A program made the position numbers and the translations under genes. Below are positions 23,321 to 32,039 of a DNA stretch of 64,000 bases, piece by piece. The stretch's first letter is position 1, and each line of letters opens with the position of its first letter. The notes below the pieces were generated by a model. That model ran no database searches and had not been told where the DNA came from. It was given only the letters and a program-made list of their open reading frames with translations. This DNA is from Collinsella sp. (GTDB taxonomy: Bacteria; Actinomycetota; Coriobacteriia; Coriobacteriales; Coriobacteriaceae), in assembly GCA_019425015.1 (NCBI GenBank), contig JAHYYJ010000008.1, positions 74,834-138,833 of the forward strand, read 5' to 3'.

Positions 23321-25270
23321 CTACAGCTCGCAGGCGACCTTGTAGCCGTCGCCGATGGCGTCGCGGATGTTGCCGCACTTCTGGGCATCGCCCAGCACGT
23401 GGGTGGCAACGCCGGCAACGGCAAGGTCATCGGCCAGCTTGGTGTTGGGGCGGTAGCCCATGGCAAGCACCAGCGTATCGGCACCGGTGATGGTGTGGAC
23501 CTCACCGTCCTTCTCGTAGCTGATGGTATCCTCGGTAATCTCGGTCACCTTAGCCTCGGTCAGCACGTGGACGCCCTTGGAGAGCATGCGCGTGATGAGC
23601 ACCGCGCGACCGGCGCCGCCCTCATTAGCGGCGAGCGTCTTGGTCATCTCGATAACGGTGACATCGCGATTGGCCGGCGACAGGTCGTTGACCAGCGGGG
23701 CCAGGTAATCGGCCGTCTCGCAGCCAACGGTGCCGCCGCCCACGATGACGATCTTCTTGCCCGGGAAAGCCTTGCCACCCAGCAGGTCGTCAGCCGTCAT
23801 AACCTGCTTAAAGCCCTGCATGAAGGCCGGAGCGATGGGCTCGGCACCATAGGCCAGGACGACCTCGTAACCGGCGTAGTCACGCTGAATATCCTCGGCA
23901 GTAAGTTCGGTGCCAAATACGCACTTCACGCCGGCCTCGGCCAGACGACGGTACTGATACTTGATCACGCGGGTGAGCTCCTGTTTTGCCGGCGGAACGG
24001 CCGCGATGCGCATCTCGCCGCCCGGCTCGTCCTGCTTATCCACGAGCACCACGTTGTGACCGCGCTTGGCGGCAATGTAGGCTGCCTCCATGCCCGCAGG
24101 ACCAGCGCCCACAACAAGCACGTTCTTGGCCTCAGCGGCAGGCTCGTAGCCAGCCTCGTCGCGCTCCACGTCCGGATTGACGGTGCAGGAGATGCGCTTG
24201 CCAAACATAATGCCGTTCAGGCAGCGCAGGCAGCCGATGCAAGGGCGGATGTCGTCGGCGTTGCCGGCAGCGGCCTTGTTGCAGAACTCGGCATCGCACA
24301 GATTGGCGCGACCCATCATGCAGATGTCGGCGGCGCCGTCCTCGATCAGCTCCTCGGCAATCCATGCCTCGTTAATGCGGCCGACCGTGGCAACGGGAAT
24401 GTTGACGTGCTTTTTGATCTCGCGCGAGCAGGCGGCGTGCGAGGCCTGCTGCGTGCCGGCGGCGGGAATGGCGGAGCCGCGCTTGATGGTAGTGCCGCCC
24501 GACACGTGGATCATGTCGACGCCGGCCTTCTCCAAGCGACGCGAGACATAGATCATGTCGTTGAGGGTCAGGCCGCCATCGGTGTACTCGTCGCCCGAGA
24601 TACGGACGTCGATGATAAAGTCCTTGCCGCAGCGCTCGCGAATCTCGGCGATGACCTCGAGCAGGAAGCGCATGCGGGCGTCGAGCGAGCCACCGTACTC
24701 GTCGGTGCGCTTGTTATAGAGCGGGGTCAAAAAGCCGCCGAGCATGCCGTGGGCGTGTGCCGCATGGACCTCGACGCCGTCGACACCGGCCTTCTGCATG
24801 CGCACAGCAGCGTCACCAAACTGATGCGTGAGCTCGTGGATCTCATCGACCGTGATGGGGCGCGGCGCCTCGCGGGCATAGGACGGGCCCACAAAGGACG
24901 GAGCGATCAGGCGCGGCGTGCCCGGAATGTTAAAGGCCATGTAGGCGGGGTGGAAGAGCTGCGGCATGATCTTGCAGCCATACTCGTGGACGGCCGCGGC
25001 GAGCTTTTCCCAGCCACGGATAAACGTGTCGTCGTAGCAGCACATGTCACCCGGTAGATAGGTATAGGTGGGCTCGACCGTCACGACCTCGGTGATGATG
25101 AGGCCCACGCCGCCCTTGGCACGGGCACGGTAATGATCGACCAAGTCGTCGGTCACATAGCCATGATCGGCCAGGTTCGTGGACACCGGCGGCATAAAGA
25201 CGCGGTTCTTGACCTCGGTCGTACCGACCTTGATCGGGCTAAAGAGCATCGGGTAGGCGGAAGACTCCAT
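23321..25270 (-). CDS. Old-yellow-enzyme/FadH-type NADH:flavin oxidoreductase
   Basis: A 649-residue three-cofactor ene-reductase. The FMN TIM barrel (about 1-340) shows FSPIKVGTTEVKNRV and GVEVHAAHAHGMLGGFL. A [4Fe-4S] motif follows (CIGCLRCLN..., then Cys in RISCTVNP). A FAD/NAD(P) domain completes it (VLVVGAGPAGMEAAYIAAKRG; IVIVGGGTVGCETADYL). The family includes 2,4-dienoyl-CoA reductase, trimethylamine dehydrogenase and BaiCD/BaiH. It is the last gene of the GH105 group on this strand, in a pectin island, so the substrate may be a plant-derived unsaturated acid; that is speculation. Start 25270 with AAAGGA. Confidence 0.85.
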   Translation of the reverse strand: MESSAYPMLFSPIKVGTTEVKNRVFMPPVSTNLADHGYVTDDLVDHYRARAKGGVGLIITEVVTVEPTYTYLPGDMCCYDDTFIRGWEKLAAAVHEYGCKIMPQLFHPAYMAFNIPGTPRLIAPSFVGPSYAREAPRPITVDEIHELTHQFGDAAVRMQKAGVDGVEVHAAHAHGMLGGFLTPLYNKRTDEYGGSLDARMRFLLEVIAEIRERCGKDFIIDVRISGDEYTDGGLTLNDMIYVSRRLEKAGVDMIHVSGGTTIKRGSAIPAAGTQQASHAACSREIKKHVNIPVATVGRINEAWIAEELIEDGAADICMMGRANLCDAEFCNKAAAGNADDIRPCIGCLRCLNGIMFGKRISCTVNPDVERDEAGYEPAAEAKNVLVVGAGPAGMEAAYIAAKRGHNVVLVDKQDEPGGEMRIAAVPPAKQELTRVIKYQYRRLAEAGVKCVFGTELTAEDIQRDYAGYEVVLAYGAEPIAPAFMQGFKQVMTADDLLGGKAFPGKKIVIVGGGTVGCETADYLAPLVNDLSPANRDVTVIEMTKTLAANEGGAGRAVLITRMLSKGVHVLTEAKVTEITEDTISYEKDGEVHTITGADTLVLAMGYRPNTKLADDLAVAGVATHVLGDAQKCGNIRDAIGDGYKVACEL

Positions 25271-25385
25271 ACAGGGTTCCTTTCGTTTGAGCCGCTCGGC
25301 GGCAGTTGCTAACGTACTTATCGTATCAGCAACTGCGCTGTACCCGACCGTACACGCTCCCCCGGCTTTTACTCAGCCCACAAAA

Positions 25386-25452
25386 AGTTGCGGTGGAATA
25401 CGGAGTAGATAAGGCCTTTGACAGCCAAAACAGTCCGTATTCCACCGCAACT
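25386..25452. repeat. Hairpin family 4, copy B
   Basis: AGTTGCGGTGGAATACGGA pairs perfectly (19 of 19) with TCCGTATTCCACCGCAACT. Compared with copy A (20284-20346), one stem pair has changed on both strands. Confidence 0.75.
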
Positions 25453-25467
25453 GATGGGCGGGGTGGG

Positions 25468-26685
25468 TTAGAGGCCCAGATAGCTGGTCATGCCTTCGAC
25501 GGCGAGCTTGGCGCCGGCTACGGCATGGACCACGGTGAGCGGGCCGTTGACCACGTCGCCGGCGGCAAAGACGCCAGGCACGGTGGTCATGCCGCACTCA
25601 TCGACCGAAAGAAGACCGCGATGGTCGGTCTCCAGACCGCCCGTCGTAAGCACCAGTTTGTCCTTGGGCACCTGCGAGGCCGCAATCACAACCGTGTCGG
25701 CGGGCACATGGTCAAGTTCTTCCTCGTAGCCCACCACGTTGTCGCCCTCGTCAAAGATAGCCGTCTCGAAAACCGGACCGTTATCGTCGATGGCGCAAAT
25801 CGCCTTGCCGCGCACGATCTCGGCACCGTCAAGCTCGGTCAGCTCCACCTCGTCATCGATGGCCGAGATATGGCGCGATCGGGCATACACGGTAACCTTG
25901 CGAGCGCCCGAGCGCAGAGCCGTGCGGGCAACATCCATGGCCACGTTGCCGGCGCCGATAACCGCCACGTTCTGACCGATCGCCACGCTCGTGGGATCGA
26001 CCAGGTAATCGATACCAAACAGTACGTTACCACGCGACTCGCCGGGAATACCCAGCTTGCGGGCGCGCCAGGTACCGGTACCGACAAAGACCGCATCGTA
26101 GCCGTCGCGCAACAGGTCGTCGATATGCAGCGCGCCGCCAATGGTGGTCGAGGGACGGACGCGTACGCCAAGCGAGCACATCACGTGACGGTACTTTTGC
26201 ACGAGAGCACGGGGCAGGCGAAACTCGGGGATGCCGTACTCCAGCACGCCGCCGATCTCGGGGCGTTGCTCAAACACCGTGACGGCACAGCCCAGCTGGG
26301 CCATCTTAATGGCCACGGTAATGCCGGCAGGACCGGAACCGACCACGGCAACCTGCTTGCCGCACGACGGCGCGGGCTTCCACTCCTTACGGTCCAAATA
26401 TGCCGTCGAGATATAGTTCTCGATACTCGAAAAATGCACCGGTGCGCCCTTGCGGCCCTGAATGCACGCGCCCTCGCACTGGCCCGAATGGTTGCAGATC
26501 ATGGAGCAGACCGCGCTCATGGGGTTGTTCTGGAACAGCAGCTCACCTGCCTCTTCCAGACGACGCTGCTTGAACAAGTCAATGACCTGCGGAATAGGCG
26601 TCTGCACCGGGCAGCCTTTAAGCTGGCAGAACGCCTTCTTGCACCCAAGGCAACGGTTCGCTTCCTCAACAATATGAATAGCCAT
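25468..26685 (-). CDS. GltD-like NAD(P)H flavoprotein
   Basis: 405-residue homologue of the glutamate synthase small subunit. The N-terminal region has the two Cys clusters that bind [4Fe-4S] (CLGCKKAFCQLKGCP; CSMICNHSGQCEGAC). FAD binding follows at VAVVGSGPAGITVAIKMAQLG, and NADPH binding at VAVIGAGNVAMDVARTALRSG. The C-terminus is GVFAAGDVVNGPLTVVHAVA. No GltB large subunit lies nearby. Such stand-alone proteins usually pass electrons to another enzyme; here the flavoenzyme encoded next on the strand is a candidate partner. Start 26685 has GAGAGG upstream. Confidence 0.85.
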   Translation of the reverse strand: MAIHIVEEANRCLGCKKAFCQLKGCPVQTPIPQVIDLFKQRRLEEAGELLFQNNPMSAVCSMICNHSGQCEGACIQGRKGAPVHFSSIENYISTAYLDRKEWKPAPSCGKQVAVVGSGPAGITVAIKMAQLGCAVTVFEQRPEIGGVLEYGIPEFRLPRALVQKYRHVMCSLGVRVRPSTTIGGALHIDDLLRDGYDAVFVGTGTWRARKLGIPGESRGNVLFGIDYLVDPTSVAIGQNVAVIGAGNVAMDVARTALRSGARKVTVYARSRHISAIDDEVELTELDGAEIVRGKAICAIDDNGPVFETAIFDEGDNVVGYEEELDHVPADTVVIAASQVPKDKLVLTTGGLETDHRGLLSVDECGMTTVPGVFAAGDVVNGPLTVVHAVAGAKLAVEGMTSYLGL

Positions 26686-26735
26686 CGGTTCCTCTCCTGG
26701 ACCTCTACGACAATCTCTTTCGCCAACCTGCTTCG

Positions 26736-27653
26736 TTACAGAATCACGTGCTCGCACATCACGCTGCGGCCCATGCGCAGCAACTCGTCGCGCGAACGCT
26801 CGACCGTGGACGGTGTGCTGTTCTCGATAACGGTCATAATGCCCGGTCGCGCGGCCGCGGCCCAGGCGGCAATAGCCTCAAAAACAAAGTTTCCGCACGT
26901 ACAGGCGCCGTGGCATACCAAACGAGAGCCCGAGCCATCACACCAGCCATCCTGGTCCTCGTTGTCTACGATCTCGTAGTCCTTTGCATGCAGCACGCGA
27001 ATCTTGCTGCCGCACAGGTGCAACATACGCGACACCTGCTCGGAAGCCTCACCGACGATCGTGGGATGCAGCAGCGACACCGGGTCGTAGATCACGCCGA
27101 GCGCCGGGCTCGGGACGCGCTCCAGAACCTCGCGGCAGCGCCCGGGCGTATTGACGATCTCGTTCCAACCGGGCTCGATCAGAAGCTCGCCGCCCTCCTT
27201 TTCGGCCATCGAGCACACGCGTGCGAGTCCTTTGCAAAACGCATCGAGCGCAGCGGCCGAAAAACGGTCATCGGCCATCTTGTTCTGCGCGTTAGGGCGC
27301 CCCGTCTCGGTCCCCACCGGACAGCCCCCAAGCCAGCGCGCGAACCTCAGGCACGCCTCGTACTCGGCATAGGTATCCACCAGTTGATTCTGATCGGGCG
27401 TTGCCAGGTTTTTATAGCAGCCGAGCACCGCCACCTGCACGCCGTTGGTGTCGAGCACCTCGCGCAGATGGTCGGCGAGTTCGTGCGTAAGGCCGGAACG
27501 GTTAATGCCAAAGGACTTGTAGAGTACTTTGCTCGGCAGCTGAATGCACGAGAAACCCAGTTTGCCTGCCATGCGAATGCGCTCCTCGACCGTACCCTCG
27601 GGCAGGTCGTGCAGGCGCACGCCGACGCTCAGTGCGCCTTTTGACTGCGCCAT
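26736..27653 (-). CDS. Sugar phosphate isomerase/epimerase (AP-endonuclease-2-like TIM barrel)
   Basis: 305-residue TIM-barrel protein of the xylose-isomerase-like superfamily. Visible features: VRLHDLPEGTVEERIRMAGK, the metal-ligand strands LLIEPGWNEIVNTPGRC (Glu), GVIYDPVSLLHP (Asp), RVLHAKDYEIV (His, Asp) and MTVIENSTPS (Glu). It is probably a ketose epimerase or isomerase on an unusual pectin sugar. Start 27653 has AAGGAGG 7 nt upstream and lies 2 nt past the GH105 stop, so it is translationally coupled. Exact substrate unknown. Confidence 0.75.
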   Translation of the reverse strand: MAQSKGALSVGVRLHDLPEGTVEERIRMAGKLGFSCIQLPSKVLYKSFGINRSGLTHELADHLREVLDTNGVQVAVLGCYKNLATPDQNQLVDTYAEYEACLRFARWLGGCPVGTETGRPNAQNKMADDRFSAAALDAFCKGLARVCSMAEKEGGELLIEPGWNEIVNTPGRCREVLERVPSPALGVIYDPVSLLHPTIVGEASEQVSRMLHLCGSKIRVLHAKDYEIVDNEDQDGWCDGSGSRLVCHGACTCGNFVFEAIAAWAAAARPGIMTVIENSTPSTVERSRDELLRMGRSVMCEHVIL

Positions 27654-27655
27654 GC

Positions 27656-28891
27656 CTAGACCTCCTTGCACGCATTGATGCCCGGCGTGTAGCCGCCAAA
27701 CGGGTCGTCGATGGAGCACACGCCCGAAGGGGCAAGCGGATCGCGCTTACCGGCAAGCTTGTCATGATGCATGGTCTCGATATAGGCAAGCACCAGCGGC
27801 GCCACGCCCTTCGCGTCGTTTTTGACGACGGGCTCGCTCATGTAGTAGCCAAACGTGCCCTCGCGGTGCGCGGTGTTGCCAAGACCCGCCACCAGGCAGA
27901 TGTTGTCGAGCGCCAGCTGTCCGTCGCGCTCGGACAGGCACGTGTCGCAGATGCCGTCAAACGCACGGCGGCCGTACTGGTAGTAGCGCTCGCCCAGCAC
28001 GCCCAGGCGCACGCCCTTCATGATGGCGTTGGCAAAGATGGCGCTGCCCGACTCCTCCAGATAGTTGGGGGCGATATTGGGCAGGTTGATGACCTGGTGC
28101 CACATACCGGTCTTCTCGTCCTGATACGGCAGCATGGCGTCGATCAGGTCGTGGAACATCTTGCGGATCTCGTCCTTCTCGGCCGACATCGAAGGCGGCA
28201 TGAGCTCCCAGGTATCGATGAGCGCCATGGCAAACCAGCCCTCGGCGCGCAACCAGAAGTTGGCCGAAAGGCCGGTGACGGGATCGCACCAGAACTGCTT
28301 GCGGCTCGCGTCGTAGGCGTGATAGTACAGGCCGTTGAGGGGGTTGCGCATCAAATCGTGCACCACTTGGAACATATGGAAGCTATCCGAGCAGGCACGG
28401 CGGTTGTGGAAGCTCAGCTCGTACTGCATGTAGAACGGCTGCGCCATGTACATGCCGTCGAGCCAGATCTGGTTGGGGTAGACGGCCTTGTGCCAAAACA
28501 CACCCTCTTTGGTACGCGGCTGGGTTTCGAGCTGACGATAGATGGTATCCATGGCGGCACGGTACTTGGGCTTGCCCACCAGGTCATAGAGTTTGTAGAG
28601 GGTTTTGCCCGCGTTGACGTTGTCGAGGTTGTACTCCTGGGGATCGTAATGCTTGATGGTGCCGTCATCCTGGACAAAGAAGTCGATATAGTCGTCGGCG
28701 AAGGTCAGGTAACGCTGCTCGCCGGTGATCTCGTACAGCTCGATGAGTGCCTTGATCATGCAGCCGTCAATGTAATTCCAGGTGTTCTCCTTGCCGGCGC
28801 GAAGCTTTTCGATATTCCAGGCCGGCGCCTGAGGCGTAGAGGTCTCGATCAACTGCTCGATATAACGGTCCAGAATCTGATTGCAACCCAT
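27656..28891 (-). CDS. GH105 unsaturated rhamnogalacturonyl/galacturonyl hydrolase
   Basis: A cytoplasmic (alpha/alpha)6-barrel hydrolase of 411 residues without a signal peptide. Family motifs: the general-acid Asp in IWLDGMYMAQPF, the NFWLRAEGWFAMAL helix, and GMWHQVINLP. It removes the unsaturated uronate from oligosaccharides left by pectate or rhamnogalacturonan lyases, feeding the SDR/RpiB pair. It is the first gene of an operon with the TIM-barrel, GltD-like and ene-reductase genes. Its promoter region carries two GTGAACGTT boxes. Start 28891 with GAGGGG upstream. Confidence 0.93.
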   Translation of the reverse strand: MGCNQILDRYIEQLIETSTPQAPAWNIEKLRAGKENTWNYIDGCMIKALIELYEITGEQRYLTFADDYIDFFVQDDGTIKHYDPQEYNLDNVNAGKTLYKLYDLVGKPKYRAAMDTIYRQLETQPRTKEGVFWHKAVYPNQIWLDGMYMAQPFYMQYELSFHNRRACSDSFHMFQVVHDLMRNPLNGLYYHAYDASRKQFWCDPVTGLSANFWLRAEGWFAMALIDTWELMPPSMSAEKDEIRKMFHDLIDAMLPYQDEKTGMWHQVINLPNIAPNYLEESGSAIFANAIMKGVRLGVLGERYYQYGRRAFDGICDTCLSERDGQLALDNICLVAGLGNTAHREGTFGYYMSEPVVKNDAKGVAPLVLAYIETMHHDKLAGKRDPLAPSGVCSIDDPFGGYTPGINACKEV

Positions 28892-28918
28892 TGCTGTCCC
28901 CTCTGACGTTATTGATGG

Positions 28919-28991
28919 GTGAACGTTTCCCCTAGTGTAACGCGAACGGGGATTATAGGGTGAACGTTAACCCTATAATCCCCGTGAACGG
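28919..28991 (-). promoter_or_regulatory. Pectin-regulon promoter module of the GH105 operon
   Basis: Operator-like boxes GTGAACGTTTCC (28919-28930) and GTGAACGTTAAC (28960-28971) are 41 bp apart, with TGAACGG at 28985-28991. The second box sits in the loop of a 13-bp palindrome (28948-28960 and 28971-28983) whose arms each contain TATAAT on one strand. A minus-strand -10 box is therefore available. Confidence 0.75.
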
Positions 28992-28998
28992 CAAACTT

Positions 28999-29667
28999 TT
29001 AACGGCAATCGGCGGTGAGGCCCGCAGCGATGCGATGCGCCAGGCGCTCATAGCCGGCAGGGCTGTAATGCAGACCGTCCGGCATGTAGAGCTCGCGGTG
29101 CTCCGGCAAAAACGGGCTGATGCCGCTTTGCGCATACAGGTCGATCACCGGCACCGAGTAGCGATCGCAGACCTCCAGCATCGCGCGCACATAGGCGTCT
29201 TGCGTCAGGCCCAGATGGTTGGCCTCGTTGCTTGCCGGAATATCCTTCTCGTGTTTGCCGCTCGTCTTGCACGGCGTCATAAACACCAGCTTTGCCTGAG
29301 GCGAGCGCACCGTGATGGTGCGGATCAGGTAGTCGAGCGCACCGTAGAACTCGTGCACGTCCGTGCTGCCCAGCTCTCCCAGCGGCACGTTACGGCTAAA
29401 GTCGTTAACGCCGCCAAAGACGATGCAGATATCTGCCGTGTGATCGATGCCGTCCAAGCGCTCGACAAACGAATCGCTACGGTCGGCCTTGACGGCAATA
29501 CGCGAACCCTTAATACCAAAGTTCTCGATCGTAGCGCCGCCCAGCAGCGCACCCAGGTGCGAGGTCCAAGAGATGTCGTTGCCTCCCCCGCCGCATCCGT
29601 TATCGCCCCAGGTGGTCGAATCGCCAAAGCAGCAGATGGTCGATTCGCTCAAGTTTTTCGTTTCCAT
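28999..29667 (-). CDS. SGNH/GDSL-family esterase
   Basis: 222-residue hydrolase with block I FGDSTTWGDNG (nucleophile Ser), block III GGVNDFSRN (oxyanion Asn) and block V DGLHYSPAGYERLA (Asp and His). No signal peptide is evident, so it acts in the cytoplasm, probably removing acetyl or other acyl groups from imported pectin oligosaccharides. I chose ATG 29667 (METKNLSE) with GAGGAGA upstream; the longer frame runs into the preceding esterase fragment in another frame. It ends just before the GH105 promoter. Confidence 0.85.
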   Translation of the reverse strand: METKNLSESTICCFGDSTTWGDNGCGGGGNDISWTSHLGALLGGATIENFGIKGSRIAVKADRSDSFVERLDGIDHTADICIVFGGVNDFSRNVPLGELGSTDVHEFYGALDYLIRTITVRSPQAKLVFMTPCKTSGKHEKDIPASNEANHLGLTQDAYVRAMLEVCDRYSVPVIDLYAQSGISPFLPEHRELYMPDGLHYSPAGYERLAHRIAAGLTADCR

Positions 29668-29735
29668 ATTCTTCTCCTCACCCGCACGCCGGCGGTCATA
29701 CAGGTACATACCGTTCATTCGCAACATCCGAGGGG

Positions 29736-31908
29736 CTATGCGTGGGCGCATTCCGCAACTTGCGAATCGAGCCATTCGATATCCTCGGCAAGATGCGCCA
29801 CGCCCAGGTGGTGTCCACCCGGGCAGACCTCGTGCAGAAGGTTTTCGTCCTTGCCCAGCAGCGCGTAGGCGTCGCGAACGATATCGAGCTGCTCGTCTAC
29901 GTTCGCAAGCCCGCGGGCGCCGTTGAGATGGTCTTTCTCGCAGCTCTGAACCAAGAGCGGCCGTGGCGCGACAAGCGATGCAATGTCGCCCATGTCGAGC
30001 AGACGCCAGAGTCCAGGCGTGTAATTGCAGCTGCAATTGCCGTTGAGGTGCAGTAGCGAATCATCAACGCCGTACAGATAGCCCGAGACAAACGCCTTGC
30101 GCACGCGCGGGTCGAGCGCGGACAGGTACAACGTCATGTAACCGCCGCCCGAAAAACCAAAGCAGCCCAGGTCGCCCATGGCAATGTCACCGCGTGTCTC
30201 CAAGTAATCAATCAAGCGCATGTTGTCCCAGGCGTTGAGGCCCGCGACCGTAAGACCCAGCGGCTCGGCCATACGTGATACGTGCTTGATTCAGACACGT
30301 ACCGCGCAGGTAGCTGTTCTCGTCGTCGCCCTGACCCTTCCAGTCACGACGGTATCCCCAACCACGCGCATCGGGGCAGACGGTCACGTAACCCATGCGC
30401 GCCAAACGCAGACCGTAGTCGTAATTGAACTTACGCACGGCATCGTCGACCGCCGGCACGCCCGCAACGCCGGCTATGCTTGCAGCACCCGCCCCCTGGT
30501 GACCATGCGGGCAGATATAGCAGCGCTTGAGTCCCCGCTCGTCAAGCTTGGGGCGGGACGGCTCCAACAGGTAAAACGGCATCCACACATCGTGCTCAAC
30601 CTGCAACACCGCATGAGTACGCACGATGCTGCCGGCAACCCGTACGCGATTGAGCTCACGAATCTCAATCGGGGCGCGGTCCATAAGCGAAAGACCCAAA
30701 ATATCGTACAGACGAGTCCTGGTCGCAGCCTTCCATGCCTCAAAGTCTGTGGGAGTCTTGCCCGTAAATGCGGCCGAGCGCCCCTCGCGCTTCAGTCGGG
30801 CGCGCAGCGCAGGTTCGTCCTCGTAGTACGTCTCGATGTGCACGGTGCGGCCATTGGCAGATAGCCCGGCCGTCTCTACCGCATCACCGTCGCCGCCCTC
30901 GGGATCCCAACCATCCGTGCCGGCAAGCACTCGGTCACGCGCATAGCGTTCGGAATCCTGACCGGTCAGGCAATGCGCCCACGGCACCCAAGCGGCAGTA
31001 TCGACCGCCGGGCCAAACAGGGCACCGCCGGCATACAGGGTGCCGTCATGTGCCGCTGGCTTATTCCAATCCCACCAACCCTCGAGTGAAATATGGGGGC
31101 CCAGCCAGCATTCGAGCAAAACGGTCTGGGCCCACTCGCGCCATGGACGACCCAGATAGACCGATCCGGGGGCAATGCCCTCATCGGCTGTAAACGAACA
31201 GCCATGAAACACAAATCCGTACGGCTCGCCCTGAGGCGTGGAGGCTGCCGTTACATACCCGTTGACATCCATATCGCGGTTGAGCGAGCGAATCTCACAC
31301 CCCTCAAAGTAGGCACGCGCGCCGCCAAAGATAAAGTCGACATCGCCCTCGATCCGGCAACGTCGAAAATACTGCCGCCCCACGCGGCGCGGGGCGAACT
31401 GCTTGGGGCCTATAAAGCCGCCCGGCTTGGCCTCGCGCAGCGGCAGCGGCCCCAAAAAGAGCGTGTCCTGGTGTCCCTTAATGCAGCAGGCATCGACAAC
31501 CAGGCGGTCACCATCGGCATACAGGGCAATCGCCTGACCGACCTCGCGCCCATCACCGGCGTTGTTTTCGATTGTTAGACCCGCAAGCGTCACGTCGTCG
31601 GCATCGACCGGCACCGTGTACGTACGGAAGGTGCCGAGTCTTCCATCCTGGCCGCTACCATCTTCCGAAGGCATCTTGGCACCCAGGCCTCCCACGATAC
31701 GCACGCTGTCGGCCGTCTCGCCCTCGAGCGTCACATGCGGACGACGAATTTCGACCCGTTCGCGGTACTCACCCGGCGCCACCAGCACGCGCACCGGCAC
31801 GGTCGCATCGGGCACACACCGCTCCGCCGCCTCGAGCGCCGCCGAAATGCTGCGATACGCGCCTTCGCGTTCGAGCGATACCTCAAAGAGCTGTTCTTTA
31901 CCACTCAT
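29736..31908 (-). pseudogene. Pectinesterase + alpha/beta-hydrolase esterase fusion, frameshifted
   Basis: Two overlapping frames (31908 to 30208, and 30272 to 29736) are halves of one gene. The first half carries a complete pectin methylesterase domain: HQDTLFLGP, VDFIFGGARAYFEG and VYLGRPWREWAQTV with its catalytic Asp and Arg. It then starts an acyl-esterase domain (PDARGWGYRRDW). The second half carries the rest of that domain, including the nucleophile in GFSGGGYM, Asp in SCEKDHLNG and His in PGGHHLG. The break is a 7-bp tandem duplication ATACGTG at 30271-30284. Removing one unit joins the frames as LNQARMAEPLGLTVAG. Pectinesterase activity may survive; the esterase triad is cut off. 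Confidence 0.85.
30271..30284. repeat. 7-bp tandem duplication causing the frameshift
   Basis: ATACGTG ATACGTG, two exact copies. A single copy restores an uninterrupted reading frame of the pectinesterase-esterase gene. Confidence 0.85.
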
Positions 31909-32039
31909 CTGTCATTACGCTTTCTGTCACAGAACACCCACCATGCAATGCCGGCACCTATAGATTGCGTGCGACAGCCGGGCAGACCCGACCGTCGCAC
32001 GCCTCAACATGCCGTATTCACTTGTGCAGGAGCACTACC

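Noticed and set aside
28999..30036. 345-codon version of the SGNH esterase
   Set aside because: The upstream part is an off-frame reading of the neighbouring esterase fragment; ATG 29667 has a ribosome site.
29736..30272. Independent small alpha/beta hydrolase gene
   Set aside because: Its start has no ribosome site and its sequence continues the upstream domain once the 7-bp duplication is removed.
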